DNA from: Bacillota bacterium | Lineage (GTDB): Bacteria; Bacillota; Sulfobacillia; JAJZIM01; JAJZBP01 | DNA: 19,148 bases | Assembly (NCBI GenBank): GCA_021798855.1 | Contig: JAJZBP010000010.1 | Location: 1 to 19,148 of the forward strand | Direction: 5' to 3' | Shown: positions 8,309 through 15,252 of the stretch, piece after piece | Position numbering within the stretch: the stretch's first letter is position 1 | How the letters are laid out: each line of letters starts with the position of its first letter | Translations under genes and position numbers: made by a program | Notes under the pieces: generated by a model | What the model was told of the DNA's origin: nothing | Databases searched by the model: none | What the model saw: only the letters and a program-made list of their open reading frames with translations

Positions 8309-8766
8309 TGTTGCAGCCGAAAAAAGTAAAGCATCGCAAGGTGCAACGCGGGAGAATGAGGGGAACCGCGTTGCGCGGCAACCGGGTGGTGCATGGAGAA
8401 TACGGCCTCCAGGCTTTGGAGCCGGCTTGGATCACCGACCGGCAGATCGAGTCGGCCAGGGTGGCCATGACCAGGTACATCAAGCGTGGTGGCCAAGTTT
8501 GGATCAAGATTTTCCCAGATAAGCCCGTCACCGCTAAACCGGCGGAAACAAGGATGGGTAGCGGGAAGGGATCCCCGGAATTTTGGGTGGCGGTGGTCAA
8601 GCCGGGGCGGGTGCTTTTTGAACTGGGCGGGGTACCGGAGCAAACGGCCAGGGAGGCCCTTCGTCTGGCGGCCCACAAATTGCCGATAAGAACCAAAATA
8701 GTCAGCGCCGCCTCGGCGGCGGGGGAAGGGAAGGCGGCCGGCGATGAAGAAAACCCCGATGCGTGA
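8308..8766 (+). CDS. rplP: 50S ribosomal protein L16
   Basis: L16 (152 residues, slightly longer than the usual 138-147) helps shape the A-site tRNA pocket. MLQPKKVKHRKVQRGRMRG, QALEPAWITDRQIE and PVTAKPAETRMGSGKGS are diagnostic. The extra residues are an alanine- and glutamate-rich C-terminal tail. Its start overlaps the rpsC stop by one base, and its own 3' end overlaps rpmC by 23 bases. The start has only a weak Shine-Dalgarno (GGGAAAGGG), so translation probably depends on ribosomes finishing rpsC. Confidence 0.96.
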   Translation: MLQPKKVKHRKVQRGRMRGTALRGNRVVHGEYGLQALEPAWITDRQIESARVAMTRYIKRGGQVWIKIFPDKPVTAKPAETRMGSGKGSPEFWVAVVKPGRVLFELGGVPEQTAREALRLAAHKLPIRTKIVSAASAAGEGKAAGDEENPDA

Positions 8767-8947
8767 TTTGTCCGCGGACGAGTTGGGCGGCAAGCTCACC
8801 GCTTTGCGGGAGGAGCTTTTTAACCTCAATTGCCAAAATGCCCTGCGCCAGTTGGATAATCATATGCGCATCCGGCAAGTGCGGCGGGATGTAGCCCGGG
8901 TTCGAACGGAAATCACGGCCAGGGAAAAACGGGAAAAGGGCGATTAG
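8744..8947 (+). CDS. rpmC: 50S ribosomal protein L29
   Basis: L29 (67 residues) is a small helical-hairpin protein near the exit tunnel, beside L23. LSADELGGKLTALREELFNL and MRIRQVRRDVARVRT match the family. ATG 8744 is chosen because GGGAAGG lies upstream; a second in-frame ATG at 8759 would begin nearer the usual family N-terminus but has no clear Shine-Dalgarno. The segment NCQNALRQLDN departs from the common FQLATGQLEN type. The gene overlaps the end of rplP by 23 bases. Confidence 0.93.
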   Translation: MKKTPMRDLSADELGGKLTALREELFNLNCQNALRQLDNHMRIRQVRRDVARVRTEITAREKREKGD

Positions 8948-8997
8948 TCGGAACATTGGGGCGACATATCGCGACGGGGAAAGGGGGGTGAAGAAGG

Positions 8998-9258
8998 ATG
9001 AGCCTGACCGGGGTGAAAAAAGTCCAGACCGGAGTTGTGGTCAGCGACAAAATGGATAAAACGGTGGTGGTTGCCGTGCAGACGTTGGAAGCCCATCCCT
9101 TGTATGGTCGGCGGATGAAACGAACGCGCAAGTTCAAAGCCCATGATCCGGAGAACGGGTGCCATGTTGGGGATACGGTGCGGATCGAGGAATGCCGGCC
9201 GCTGAGCCGAGAAAAGCGCTGGTGGGTGCGGGAAGTGGTGAACAGGGTCCAGGTTTAG
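8998..9258 (+). CDS. rpsQ: 30S ribosomal protein S17
   Basis: S17 (86 residues) is a primary 16S rRNA-binding OB-fold protein of the 30S body. GVVVSDKMDKTVVVAVQTLEAH, followed by HPLYGRRMKRTRKFKAHD and VGDTVRIEECRPLSREKRW, covers the whole family pattern. ATG 8998 follows AAGGGGGGTGA. The 90 bases downstream, before rplN, contain only a short palindrome and no gene. Confidence 0.97.
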   Translation: MSLTGVKKVQTGVVVSDKMDKTVVVAVQTLEAHPLYGRRMKRTRKFKAHDPENGCHVGDTVRIEECRPLSREKRWWVREVVNRVQV

Positions 9259-9348
9259 GGGGCGGGGCCGCACGTGCGGAGGAGAGAAGCTCGTGGCGCC
9301 GCGAGACGGGCGCGGGCGGAAAATGCGGGGTAAGGGGGAGGGAGCGGA

Positions 9349-9717
9349 ATGATCCAGCCGCAAACCAGGCTGGGGGTGGCCGACAACACCGGCGCCAAGG
9401 AGGTCATGTGCATCCGGGTTCTGGGCGGGTCGGAACGACGTTATGCCAATATCGGCGATGTGATTGTGGCGGCGGTCAAGGATGCCTCACCCGGTGGGGT
9501 GGTCAAGAAGGGCGATGTGGTCAAGGCGGTGGTGGTCCGGTCGCGCCGGGGCATGCGCCGGGGTGACGGATCCTACATTCGTTTCGACGACAACGCCGCG
9601 GTCATTTTGAAGGATGAGCGGGAACCGCGGGGAACGCGTATTTTCGGTCCGGTGGCCCGGGAATTGCGGGAAAGGGAGTTTATGAAAATAATTTCCCTGG
9701 CCCCGGAGGTTTTGTAG
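9349..9717 (+). CDS. rplN: 50S ribosomal protein L14
   Basis: L14 (122 residues, standard length) lies at the subunit interface and binds the silencing factor RsfS in many bacteria. MIQPQTRLGVADNTGAKEVMCIRVLGG, the VVVRSRRG segment and the C-terminal GTRIFGPVARELRE are signatures. ATG 9349 is preceded by AAGGGGGAGG. Order rpsQ-rplN-rplX is the invariant spc-operon arrangement. Confidence 0.98.
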   Translation: MIQPQTRLGVADNTGAKEVMCIRVLGGSERRYANIGDVIVAAVKDASPGGVVKKGDVVKAVVVRSRRGMRRGDGSYIRFDDNAAVILKDEREPRGTRIFGPVARELREREFMKIISLAPEVL

Positions 9718-9799
9718 GATTTCCGCAGTCTGCCCAAGGGAGGTTCGGGCTTCCCAAGGGAACGAACGGCGGGAGGCTACTGAAGGAGGATTTCGAGGG

Positions 9800-10114
9800 G
9801 TGCAGCTTAAAAAAGGAGACACGGTGCTGGTTCTTTCCGGGAAGGATCGGGGGAAAAAGGGCAAGGTCATTCAGATGCTGCCCAAAAAAGACAAGTTGCG
9901 GGTGGAAGGCGTCAACATGGTCAAGAAGCACCAGAAGGCGCAGGGACAGGTGATGCAGGCCGGCATCGTCCCCATGGAAGCTCCCATGCCCAAGGGTAAG
10001 GTCATGTTTGTCTGCCCCCACTGCAATCAGCCTTCCAAAATCGTTCGACGTGCCTTGGAAAGCGGGAAAAATGGACGTTTTTGCCGACGTTGCGGCGAAG
10101 TGCTTGAGCGTTAG
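9800..10114 (+). CDS. rplX: 50S ribosomal protein L24
   Basis: L24 (104 residues) is an assembly-initiating 23S rRNA-binding protein. The N-terminal KOW motif is KKGDTVLVLSGKDRGKKGKVI. The C-terminal half carries Cys72, Cys75, Cys95 and Cys98 (CPHC and CRRC), a possible zinc ribbon common in Gram-positive L24. The start is GTG at 9800, ten bases after AAGGAGG (9783-9789). No competing ATG gives the family N-terminus. Confidence 0.97.
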   Translation: MQLKKGDTVLVLSGKDRGKKGKVIQMLPKKDKLRVEGVNMVKKHQKAQGQVMQAGIVPMEAPMPKGKVMFVCPHCNQPSKIVRRALESGKNGRFCRRCGEVLER

Positions 10115-10201
10115 TTGGCTCAATGGTCGGAATGGCGAAACCGGATCCGCTGGGAGCGGGGCGGTCGCCGGCCCTGGGGATGAAGGCGAGGAGGACGCGG
10201 C

Positions 10202-10747
10202 ATGCAATTGCGAATGAAGGAAAAATACCAACAGGAAGTCATTGCGGCGATGATGGGTAAGTTCGGTTATGTCAATCGCCTCCAGGTGCCACGTGTCCAC
10301 AAGGTGGTCATCAACATGGGGGTGGGCGAAGCGGTCGCCAACCCCAAGGTGTTGGAGGGGGCCATGTTGGATCTGGCCGCCATCAGTGGGCAGAAGCCGG
10401 TTTCGACCAAAGCCAAGAAATCCGTGGCCGCCTTCAAGGTGCGCGCCGGGATGCCCATCGGTTGTCGGGTTACCGTCAGGGGGGACCGGATGTACGATTT
10501 TCTCGACCGTCTATTCAACTTGGCACTGCCGAAGTTGCGGGATTTTCGGGGAATCTCGACACGAGGCTTTGACGGGCGTGGCAATTTCAACCTTGGGTTG
10601 AAGGAGCAACTGGTGTTTCTGGAGATCGACTATGATAAGGTGGACAGCATCCGGGGGATGGACATTTCCATAGTAACCACCGCCCGGAGCGATGGGGAAG
10701 CGAGAGAACTCTTGGCGCTGATGGGCATGCCATTCCGCGCGGGTTAG
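10202..10747 (+). CDS. rplE: 50S ribosomal protein L5
   Basis: L5 (181 residues) binds 5S rRNA and contacts P-site tRNA. VPRVHKVVINMGVGEAVANPK, KAKKSVAAFKVRAGMPIGCRVTVRG (read in overlapping parts) and RGISTRGFDGRGNFNLG are diagnostic. ATG 10202 is seven bases after GAGGAGG. In E. coli the start of rplE holds the S8 repressor site for the spc operon; I cannot recognise an equivalent here. The 87-base spacer before it shows nothing notable. Confidence 0.98.
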   Translation: MQLRMKEKYQQEVIAAMMGKFGYVNRLQVPRVHKVVINMGVGEAVANPKVLEGAMLDLAAISGQKPVSTKAKKSVAAFKVRAGMPIGCRVTVRGDRMYDFLDRLFNLALPKLRDFRGISTRGFDGRGNFNLGLKEQLVFLEIDYDKVDSIRGMDISIVTTARSDGEARELLALMGMPFRAG

Positions 10748-10783
10748 GGTGCCGAGCCCATTTTTAGGAGGGGGGGGTGAGGA

Positions 10784-10969
10784 TTGGCTAAAAAATCGAT
10801 GGTCGCCAAAGCCAGGCGCACTCCCAGGTTCAAAGTAAGGACTTACAACCGGTGTCGCGTGTGTGGGCGTCCGCGGGGATTTCTGCGCCGGTTCGGGATG
10901 TGTCGTTTCTGCTTCCGCGAGTTGGCCCACCGGGGAGAAATTCCGGGAGTCAAAAAAGCCAGTTGGTGA
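10784..10969 (+). CDS. rpsN: 30S ribosomal protein S14, zinc type
   Basis: S14 (61 residues) belongs to the short zinc-containing class (type Z) and sits in the 30S head. Cys24, Cys27, Cys40 and Cys43 (CRVC and CRFC) form the zinc ribbon. The C-terminal FRELAHRGEIPGVKKASW is the family signature. The start is TTG at 10784, behind a strong AGGAGGGGGGGTGA. The zinc type suggests that, as in Bacillus, a zinc-free paralogue could exist elsewhere. Confidence 0.97.
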   Translation: MAKKSMVAKARRTPRFKVRTYNRCRVCGRPRGFLRRFGMCRFCFRELAHRGEIPGVKKASW

Positions 10970-11108
10970 GTTGCCGGTGAAGCCGGGGGTATGCCGGATA
11001 ACCGGATAGAAGGAAGGGGTCGGCTGAGTGCGGTGGTCAGCCACCTGCGGCATCCGCTGCGTCGCTCGGGGCGGTTCCCATGCTGCCATAAAGGAGGGAT
11101 TGACAAAC

Positions 11109-11504
11109 TTGACGACCGATCCAATTGCGGATATGCTGACCAGGTTACGCAATGCGAATGTGGCGCGGCATGAAAAAGTGGAGATTCCCGGTTCCAGGGT
11201 CAAACGGTCCTTGGCCGAAATCCTGAAACGGGAAGGATTTATCCGGGATTTTGAATGGATTGATGACTCAAAGCAGGGTGTCATCCGGGTGTATCTCAAG
11301 TATACTTGGGACAAGAAGAAGGTTCTCACCAGTCTGCGGCGGGTAAGCCGACCGGGCCTGAGGGTCTACGTGGGCCGGGATCGGTTACCGAGGGTGCTGC
11401 GTGGGATGGGTATAGCCGTTATTTCCACGTCCAAGGGGATCATGACCGAACGGGAAGCCAGGGAGAAACAGGTGGGCGGCGAGGTTCTCTGTTACATCTG
11501 GTGA
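11109..11504 (+). CDS. rpsH: 30S ribosomal protein S8
   Basis: S8 (131 residues) is a primary 16S rRNA-binding protein of the 30S body. TTDPIADMLTRLRNAN at the N-terminus and GIAVISTSKGIMTEREAREKQVGGEVLCYIW at the C-terminus (read in parts) are signatures. The frame opens at 11028, but AAGGAGGGA (11091-11099) points to TTG 11109 at ten bases; another TTG at 11100 touches the Shine-Dalgarno. The 139-base gap after rpsN is long for this cluster. Its stop codon lies in GTGA (11501-11504), directly followed by copy B of the repeat. Confidence 0.95.
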   Translation: MTTDPIADMLTRLRNANVARHEKVEIPGSRVKRSLAEILKREGFIRDFEWIDDSKQGVIRVYLKYTWDKKKVLTSLRRVSRPGLRVYVGRDRLPRVLRGMGIAVISTSKGIMTEREAREKQVGGEVLCYIW

Positions 11505-11505
11505 T

Positions 11506-11734
11506 CGGCAAACGAAGGAAGGTTTCGCCTCTTGCACATGCGCCCATCGCCGCCCGCGAGGGCAAGGAACAGACCTCCGGCAAACGTGGAGTGAAGCTCC
11601 GGGATTCTATTCGCTTCGCGAACGACGAATGAGGATCCCTCCGCTTCAATCTCCACCGACCGCATTGCGGTCGTACTAAAACCCATGACGTCCAGTTTAC
11701 CGCCAAGGGCGGCTCCCCGTAATACAGTTGAAAG
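11506..11734 (+). repeat. Structured dispersed element, copy B (rpsH-rplF gap)
   Basis: This shorter copy of the element at 2103-2494 fills most of the 324-base rpsH-rplF gap. It has the same order of shared blocks and the same four hairpins, at 11588-11600, 11610-11622, 11658-11672 and 11700-11712. It lacks the 148-base internal region of copy A and a 21-base piece near 11570. Where stems differ between copies the pairing is kept: T11611-A11621 here is T-G in copy A, and G11658-C11672 here is G-T in copy A. The left edge follows the rpsH stop by one base. I found no coding potential I trust. The remaining 94 bases of the gap hold a terminator-like hairpin and the rplF leader. Confidence 0.8.
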
Positions 11735-11757
11735 ATCAGAATGTCGAGGGACAAGGT

Positions 11758-11793
11758 CGGTGTGAGCCCGCTCGCCGGGCGAACCGCCTTTTT
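11758..11793 (+). terminator. Terminator-like hairpin before rplF
   Basis: GCCCG (11766-11770) pairs with CGGGC (11776-11780) around CTCGC, and CGGT (11758-11761) with ACCG (11783-11786) extends it across a small internal loop. TTTTT (11789-11793) follows two bases later. It resembles a weak intrinsic terminator lying between copy B and the rplF Shine-Dalgarno. Because essential genes follow, readthrough or a further promoter would be needed. Confidence 0.45.
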
Positions 11794-11795
11794 GG

Positions 11796-11828
11796 AAAGG
11801 AGGGTAAGGGGCCGCAAGGTCCGGCTGA
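11796..11828 (+). promoter_or_regulatory. Split Shine-Dalgarno region with GCAA-loop hairpin before rplF
   Basis: AAAGGAGGG at 11796-11804 is 24 bases from the rplF ATG. In between, 11809-11813 pairs with 11818-11822 (five pairs, one G-U) around GCAA, a GNRA-type tetraloop. Folding this hairpin shortens the effective spacing to about 10 bases. A weak AAGG at 11816-11819, inside the hairpin, is the only nearer alternative. This repeats the arrangement seen before rpsJ. Confidence 0.5.
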
Positions 11829-12368
11829 ATGTCCAGAATAGGAAAAGTTCCGGTGACCGTTCCCAAAGAGGTAACGGTGGATATGGATGGGGGCACCATC
11901 CGGGTTAAAGGTCCGCGGGGGGAACTTTCGCGGGAATTGCCGTCGCAGGTGGCGGTGGAATTGGGCGAGGGCAGGATCGTCGTTTCCCGGTCCAGTGAGG
12001 CCAAGTTGCAGCGCAGTCTGCACGGTCTGACCCGTACCCTGGTGCAGAACATGGTGGACGGAGTGACCAAGGGATTCACCAAACAGTTGGACATCACCGG
12101 GGTTGGCTACCGTGCTTCCAAGGGGGGGGGAAAGCTCCTGCTGACCCTGGGGTTCTCCCACCCGGTGGAGATTCAGCCCCCGGACGGAATTCTGGTGGAG
12201 GTGCCCAGCCCGACCACCATTCTGATCAAAGGGAACGACAAGGAAATGGTTGGTCAGATGGCTGCCAAAATCCGGGGACTGCGTCCGCCCGAACCCTATA
12301 AGGGCAAGGGGATCAGGTATGCCCAAGAGGTGGTCCGCCGTAAGGCGGGTAAGACGGGCAAGAAGTAA
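11829..12368 (+). CDS. rplF: 50S ribosomal protein L6
   Basis: L6 (179 residues, standard) has two similar domains and sits near the factor-binding region of the 50S subunit. MSRIGKVPVTVPKEV at the start, VTKGFTKQLDITGVGYRA in the middle and RPPEPYKGKGIRYAQEVVRRK at the end are diagnostic. ATG 11829 gives the exact family N-terminus, though its Shine-Dalgarno is unusually distant (see 11796-11828). It is separated from rpsH by copy B of the repeat, whereas the two are usually close together. Confidence 0.98.
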   Translation: MSRIGKVPVTVPKEVTVDMDGGTIRVKGPRGELSRELPSQVAVELGEGRIVVSRSSEAKLQRSLHGLTRTLVQNMVDGVTKGFTKQLDITGVGYRASKGGGKLLLTLGFSHPVEIQPPDGILVEVPSPTTILIKGNDKEMVGQMAAKIRGLRPPEPYKGKGIRYAQEVVRRKAGKTGKK

Positions 12369-12418
12369 ACGCGGCGGCCGGCGGGCCGTTGGGGAATCAC
12401 GTGGGGGGGTGAATTCTT

Positions 12419-12787
12419 ATGATCGTTGCAACCCAAAGGGCGATGATTCGGGATCGCCGGCATCGCCGGGTTCGGCAGAAGGTGGTGGGGAGTGTTGAAA
12501 GGCCTCGCCTGGCCGTCTTTCGCAGTTCCAAACACATCTATGCGCAAATCGTTGTTGACGATGGTGGGCGAACGCTGGTCGGGGTTTCCAGCCTGGACGC
12601 AGAGGTCGCCGGCAAGTCCATCAGCGGGGGCAAGACCGGGGTGGCCAGGGCGGTGGGGGAACTCTTGGCGTTACGGGCCACCCAACGGGGGATCAAGAAA
12701 GTGGTTTTTGACCGCGGTGGTTTTATCTATCACGGCCGGGTGGCGGCATTGGCCGAGGGGGCCAGGTCGGGAGGCATGGAATTCTAA
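12419..12787 (+). CDS. rplR: 50S ribosomal protein L18
   Basis: L18 (122 residues) binds 5S rRNA with L5 and L25 and anchors it to the 50S subunit. RRHRRVRQKVVGSVERPRLAVFRS, followed by KHIYAQIVVDD and the C-terminal VVFDRGGFIYHGRVAALAEGAR, are signatures. ATG 12419 follows GGGGGGTGA. A second in-frame ATG at 12443 is possible but lacks a good Shine-Dalgarno. The spacer before it has only a short CGGCC/GGCCG hairpin. Confidence 0.96.
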   Translation: MIVATQRAMIRDRRHRRVRQKVVGSVERPRLAVFRSSKHIYAQIVVDDGGRTLVGVSSLDAEVAGKSISGGKTGVARAVGELLALRATQRGIKKVVFDRGGFIYHGRVAALAEGARSGGMEF

Positions 12788-12805
12788 GGAGAAGGAGGTG
12801 AGGGA

Positions 12806-13303
12806 TTGCCCAGAGCAGATTCGAACAAGGCGGAACTCAAGGAAAAAGTGGTTTCGATCAACCGGGTGGCCAAGGTGGTCAAGGGTGGGCGGCGGTTTTC
12901 CTTCAGTGTTCTGGTTGTGGTTGGAGACGGGGATTCAATGGTCGGCGCCGGCTTGGGCAAGGCTACGGAGATTCCGGAAGCCATTAAAAAGGGGATCGAG
13001 GACGCCAAGAAGCACCTGATCAAAGTGCCAAAGGTCGGCAGCACCATCCCCCACGAAGCCCTCGGAGTGTTCGGCGCGGGCAAGGTCTTCCTGCGACCGG
13101 CCAGGGAGGGGACCGGGGTCATCGCCGGCGGAGCGGTCAGGGCGATCATGGAACTGGCGGGTGTGCGAGACGTCCTCAGCAAATCCCTCGGCTCCAAGAG
13201 TCCCAACAACGTCGTTCTGGCCGCCATGGAAGGCTTGCGGTCATTGAGGTCCGCCGAAGAAGTGGCCCAGTTGCGGGGTAAGGCTGTCGGGCAGGGGGGC
13301 TAG
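12806..13303 (+). CDS. rpsE: 30S ribosomal protein S5
   Basis: S5 (165 residues) sits at the back of the 30S subunit near the mRNA channel and affects decoding accuracy. The N-terminal dsRNA-binding-like domain has VVSINRVAKVVKGGRRFSFS, followed by VGAGLGKATEIPEAIKKG. The C-terminal domain has GGAVRAIMELAGVRDVLSKSLGS. The start is TTG at 12806, close behind GAAGGAGGTGA. Spacing to rpmD is only three bases. Confidence 0.97.
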   Translation: MPRADSNKAELKEKVVSINRVAKVVKGGRRFSFSVLVVVGDGDSMVGAGLGKATEIPEAIKKGIEDAKKHLIKVPKVGSTIPHEALGVFGAGKVFLRPAREGTGVIAGGAVRAIMELAGVRDVLSKSLGSKSPNNVVLAAMEGLRSLRSAEEVAQLRGKAVGQGG

Positions 13304-13306
13304 CAG

Positions 13307-13477
13307 ATGAAGATTACCCAGATCAAGAGCCAAATCGGCTACTCGCAAAAACTAAAAAGTACCGTCAGGGCTCTGGGCCTGCGTGGCTTGGGGCAGACGG
13401 TGGAACAACCGGACAGCCCGGCCATTCGAGGGATGCTGCGCAAAGTCAGGCATCTGGTGAAGGTGGAGGAGAACTAG
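13307..13477 (+). CDS. rpmD: 50S ribosomal protein L30
   Basis: L30 is a small 23S rRNA-binding protein. I translated 13307-13477 by hand to 56 residues: it begins MKITQIKSQIGYSQKLK and ends VRHLVKVEEN, with the typical GLRGLGQTVEQPDSPAIRGM centre. ATG 13307 follows the rpsE stop by three bases, and its TAG is immediately followed by the rplO ATG. GGGGGG upstream is the only Shine-Dalgarno, so coupling with rpsE is likely. Length is normal (55-60). Confidence 0.95.
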   Translation: MKITQIKSQIGYSQKLKSTVRALGLRGLGQTVEQPDSPAIRGMLRKVRHLVKVEEN

Positions 13478-13915
13478 ATGGGACAAGGGACGAGGCCCAA
13501 TCCGGGATCGCGCCAAGAGCGCAAAAGGGTCGGCCGTGGGTTGGGGTCAGGTTTGGGCAAGACGTCAGGCCGAGGTCATAAGGGACAGAAAGCCCGCTCC
13601 GGCGGCAGCATCCGTCCCGGCTTTGAAGGTGGGCAGATGCCTCTGCAGAGGCGATTGCCCAAACGCGGGTTTACAAACGTTTTCCGGAAGGTGTATACGG
13701 TGATCAACCTGGAGGATCTGGCGCGCTTTGCGGAAGGAACGGAAGTGACCCCGCGGCTTTTGCTCGATGAAGGTTTGCTCAAAGAGGTGCGGGATGGAGT
13801 GAAGATTTTGGGAAGCGGAGAGGTCAAGGTCGGCCTGACCGTTGTGGCCCATGCCTTCTCCCAATCGGCGCTCGCCAAGATTACCGCAGCCGGCGGCAAG
13901 GCAGAGGTGCTTTAA
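13478..13915 (+). CDS. rplO: 50S ribosomal protein L15
   Basis: L15 (145 residues) is a late-assembly 23S rRNA-binding protein. PGSRQERKRVGRGLGSGLGK, then TSGRGHKGQKARSGG and GFEGGQMPLQRRLPKRGF are diagnostic; the C-terminal globular domain ends ITAAGGKAEVL. ATG 13478 abuts the rpmD stop, with GGAGGAG upstream. The first residues (MGQGTRPN) differ from the common MKLHEL-type start of the family. The start of secY lies one base after the stop. Confidence 0.97.
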   Translation: MGQGTRPNPGSRQERKRVGRGLGSGLGKTSGRGHKGQKARSGGSIRPGFEGGQMPLQRRLPKRGFTNVFRKVYTVINLEDLARFAEGTEVTPRLLLDEGLLKEVRDGVKILGSGEVKVGLTVVAHAFSQSALAKITAAGGKAEVL

Positions 13916-13916
13916 A

Positions 13917-15182
13917 TTGTTGGAAACCCTGCGGGCGGCCTGGAAAGTCGAAGACCTGCGCCGGCGCATCTTCTTCACCCTGTTGATGCTGGTGGTCTTC
14001 CGGTTGGGTTCCCACATCCCCGTGCCGGGAGTGGATTCCGCCATCGTCCAGGCGAAACTGCAGGCCGGAGCCCTGTTCGGCCTGTTAAACCTTTTTTCCG
14101 GCGGGGCCTTCTTTTCTTTTTCGGTCTTCGCCATGACGATTACACCGTATATCAACGCGGCCATCATCATGCAATTGCTGACGGTGGCAGTACCTTTCCT
14201 GGAGCAATTGGCCAAGGAAGGGGAAGAGGGACGGAAGAAAATGATTCAGTATACCAGATATTTGACGGTCATCCTGGCGGTGGTCGAGGCGGTGGGTATA
14301 ACCTTCGGTCTTACCAGGATTGCGGGGGCTTTTTACCATCCGGGGCTGTTTGAATTTGCCCTGACCGTGATCACCCTGACTGCGGGAACCATTTTCCTGA
14401 TGTGGGTGGGAGAGATGATCACCGACCAGGGGATCGGAAACGGTATTTCCCTGCTGATCTTCGCCGGCATCGTTTCCCAGTTGCCGCTTGGGGTGAGCAA
14501 TATCGTCACCTACCTTCAGGCCGGGACGATCAACTTCCTGAACATCATCCTGCTGCTGGTGGTGGCCTTGGCGGTGGTGGGGTTGGTGGTCGTGGTTCAG
14601 GAGGGTAGAAGGCACATTCCGGTCAGTTACGCCAAAAGGGTCGTTGGGAGAAAGGTGTATGGGGGGCGTTCGACCTACATTCCCATGCAGGTGAACGGGG
14701 CGGGGGTCATTCCGATCATTTTCGCCATTTCCATCCTGGCTTTTCCCCTGACCTTGGCGCACTTCATCACCGCTCCGTGGGCCACGAGCATCGTCAATTT
14801 CATGAACTTCACCACCGCCCCCTACATCATCATTGAGTTTATCCTGGTTTTCGCCTTCACCTTTTTCTATACGGCGGTGACCTTCAACCCCAAGGATGTG
14901 GCGGAGAACCTGCAAAAATACGGGGGGTTCATTCCGGGGTTGCGTCCCGGTAAACCCACGCAAACCCACCTGGAACGGATTCTGACCAGATTGACGGTGG
15001 TGGGGGCGGTCTTTCTGGCCGCAGTTGCCATCATGCCCAATTTCATCACCATGCTGACGAACATCCCCAACATTTACTTCGGGGGGACTTCCCTGCTGAT
15101 CCTGGTGGGGGTGGCCTTGGAAACCATGAAGCAGATCGAAGCGCACCTGACCATGCGCAGCTACCAGGGGTTCATGCGTTGA
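13917..15182 (+). CDS. secY: Preprotein translocase channel subunit SecY
   Basis: SecY is the membrane channel through which SecA or the ribosome exports proteins; it works with SecE and SecG. From TTG 13917 it is 421 residues, the normal size, with many hydrophobic segments consistent with ten transmembrane helices. MLETLRAAWK, FRLGSHIPVPGVD, YINAAIIMQLLTVAVP and MWVGEMITDQGIGNGISL are conserved. The frame is open from 13842 inside rplO, but family alignment and GAGGTG at 13904-13909 support 13917. A TTG at 13920 would drop one residue only. Confidence 0.97.
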   Translation: MLETLRAAWKVEDLRRRIFFTLLMLVVFRLGSHIPVPGVDSAIVQAKLQAGALFGLLNLFSGGAFFSFSVFAMTITPYINAAIIMQLLTVAVPFLEQLAKEGEEGRKKMIQYTRYLTVILAVVEAVGITFGLTRIAGAFYHPGLFEFALTVITLTAGTIFLMWVGEMITDQGIGNGISLLIFAGIVSQLPLGVSNIVTYLQAGTINFLNIILLLVVALAVVGLVVVVQEGRRHIPVSYAKRVVGRKVYGGRSTYIPMQVNGAGVIPIIFAISILAFPLTLAHFITAPWATSIVNFMNFTTAPYIIIEFILVFAFTFFYTAVTFNPKDVAENLQKYGGFIPGLRPGKPTQTHLERILTRLTVVGAVFLAAVAIMPNFITMLTNIPNIYFGGTSLLILVGVALETMKQIEAHLTMRSYQGFMR

Positions 15183-15252
15183 TCAAGCGCCGGCGGACAA
15201 CCTCCGGACCGGCGACGGGAAAAGAAAAGAGCTATCAAGAGGAGGATGCAGT

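Noticed and set aside
9268..9279. Perfect palindrome CCGCACGTGCGG between rpsQ and rplN
   Set aside because: As RNA it makes only a 4-bp stem. It is short, GC-rich and has no partner site in the window, so chance is likely.
11022..11050. Possible S8-type repressor hairpin in the rpsN-rpsH spacer (GGCTGA/TCAGCC)
   Set aside because: A six-pair stem with a competing GTGG/CCAC fold and no match I can see to the known S8 binding motif.
12375..12388. CGGCC/GGCCG hairpin between rplF and rplR
   Set aside because: Only five pairs, no T-tract and normal Shine-Dalgarno spacing to rplR; nothing supports a function.
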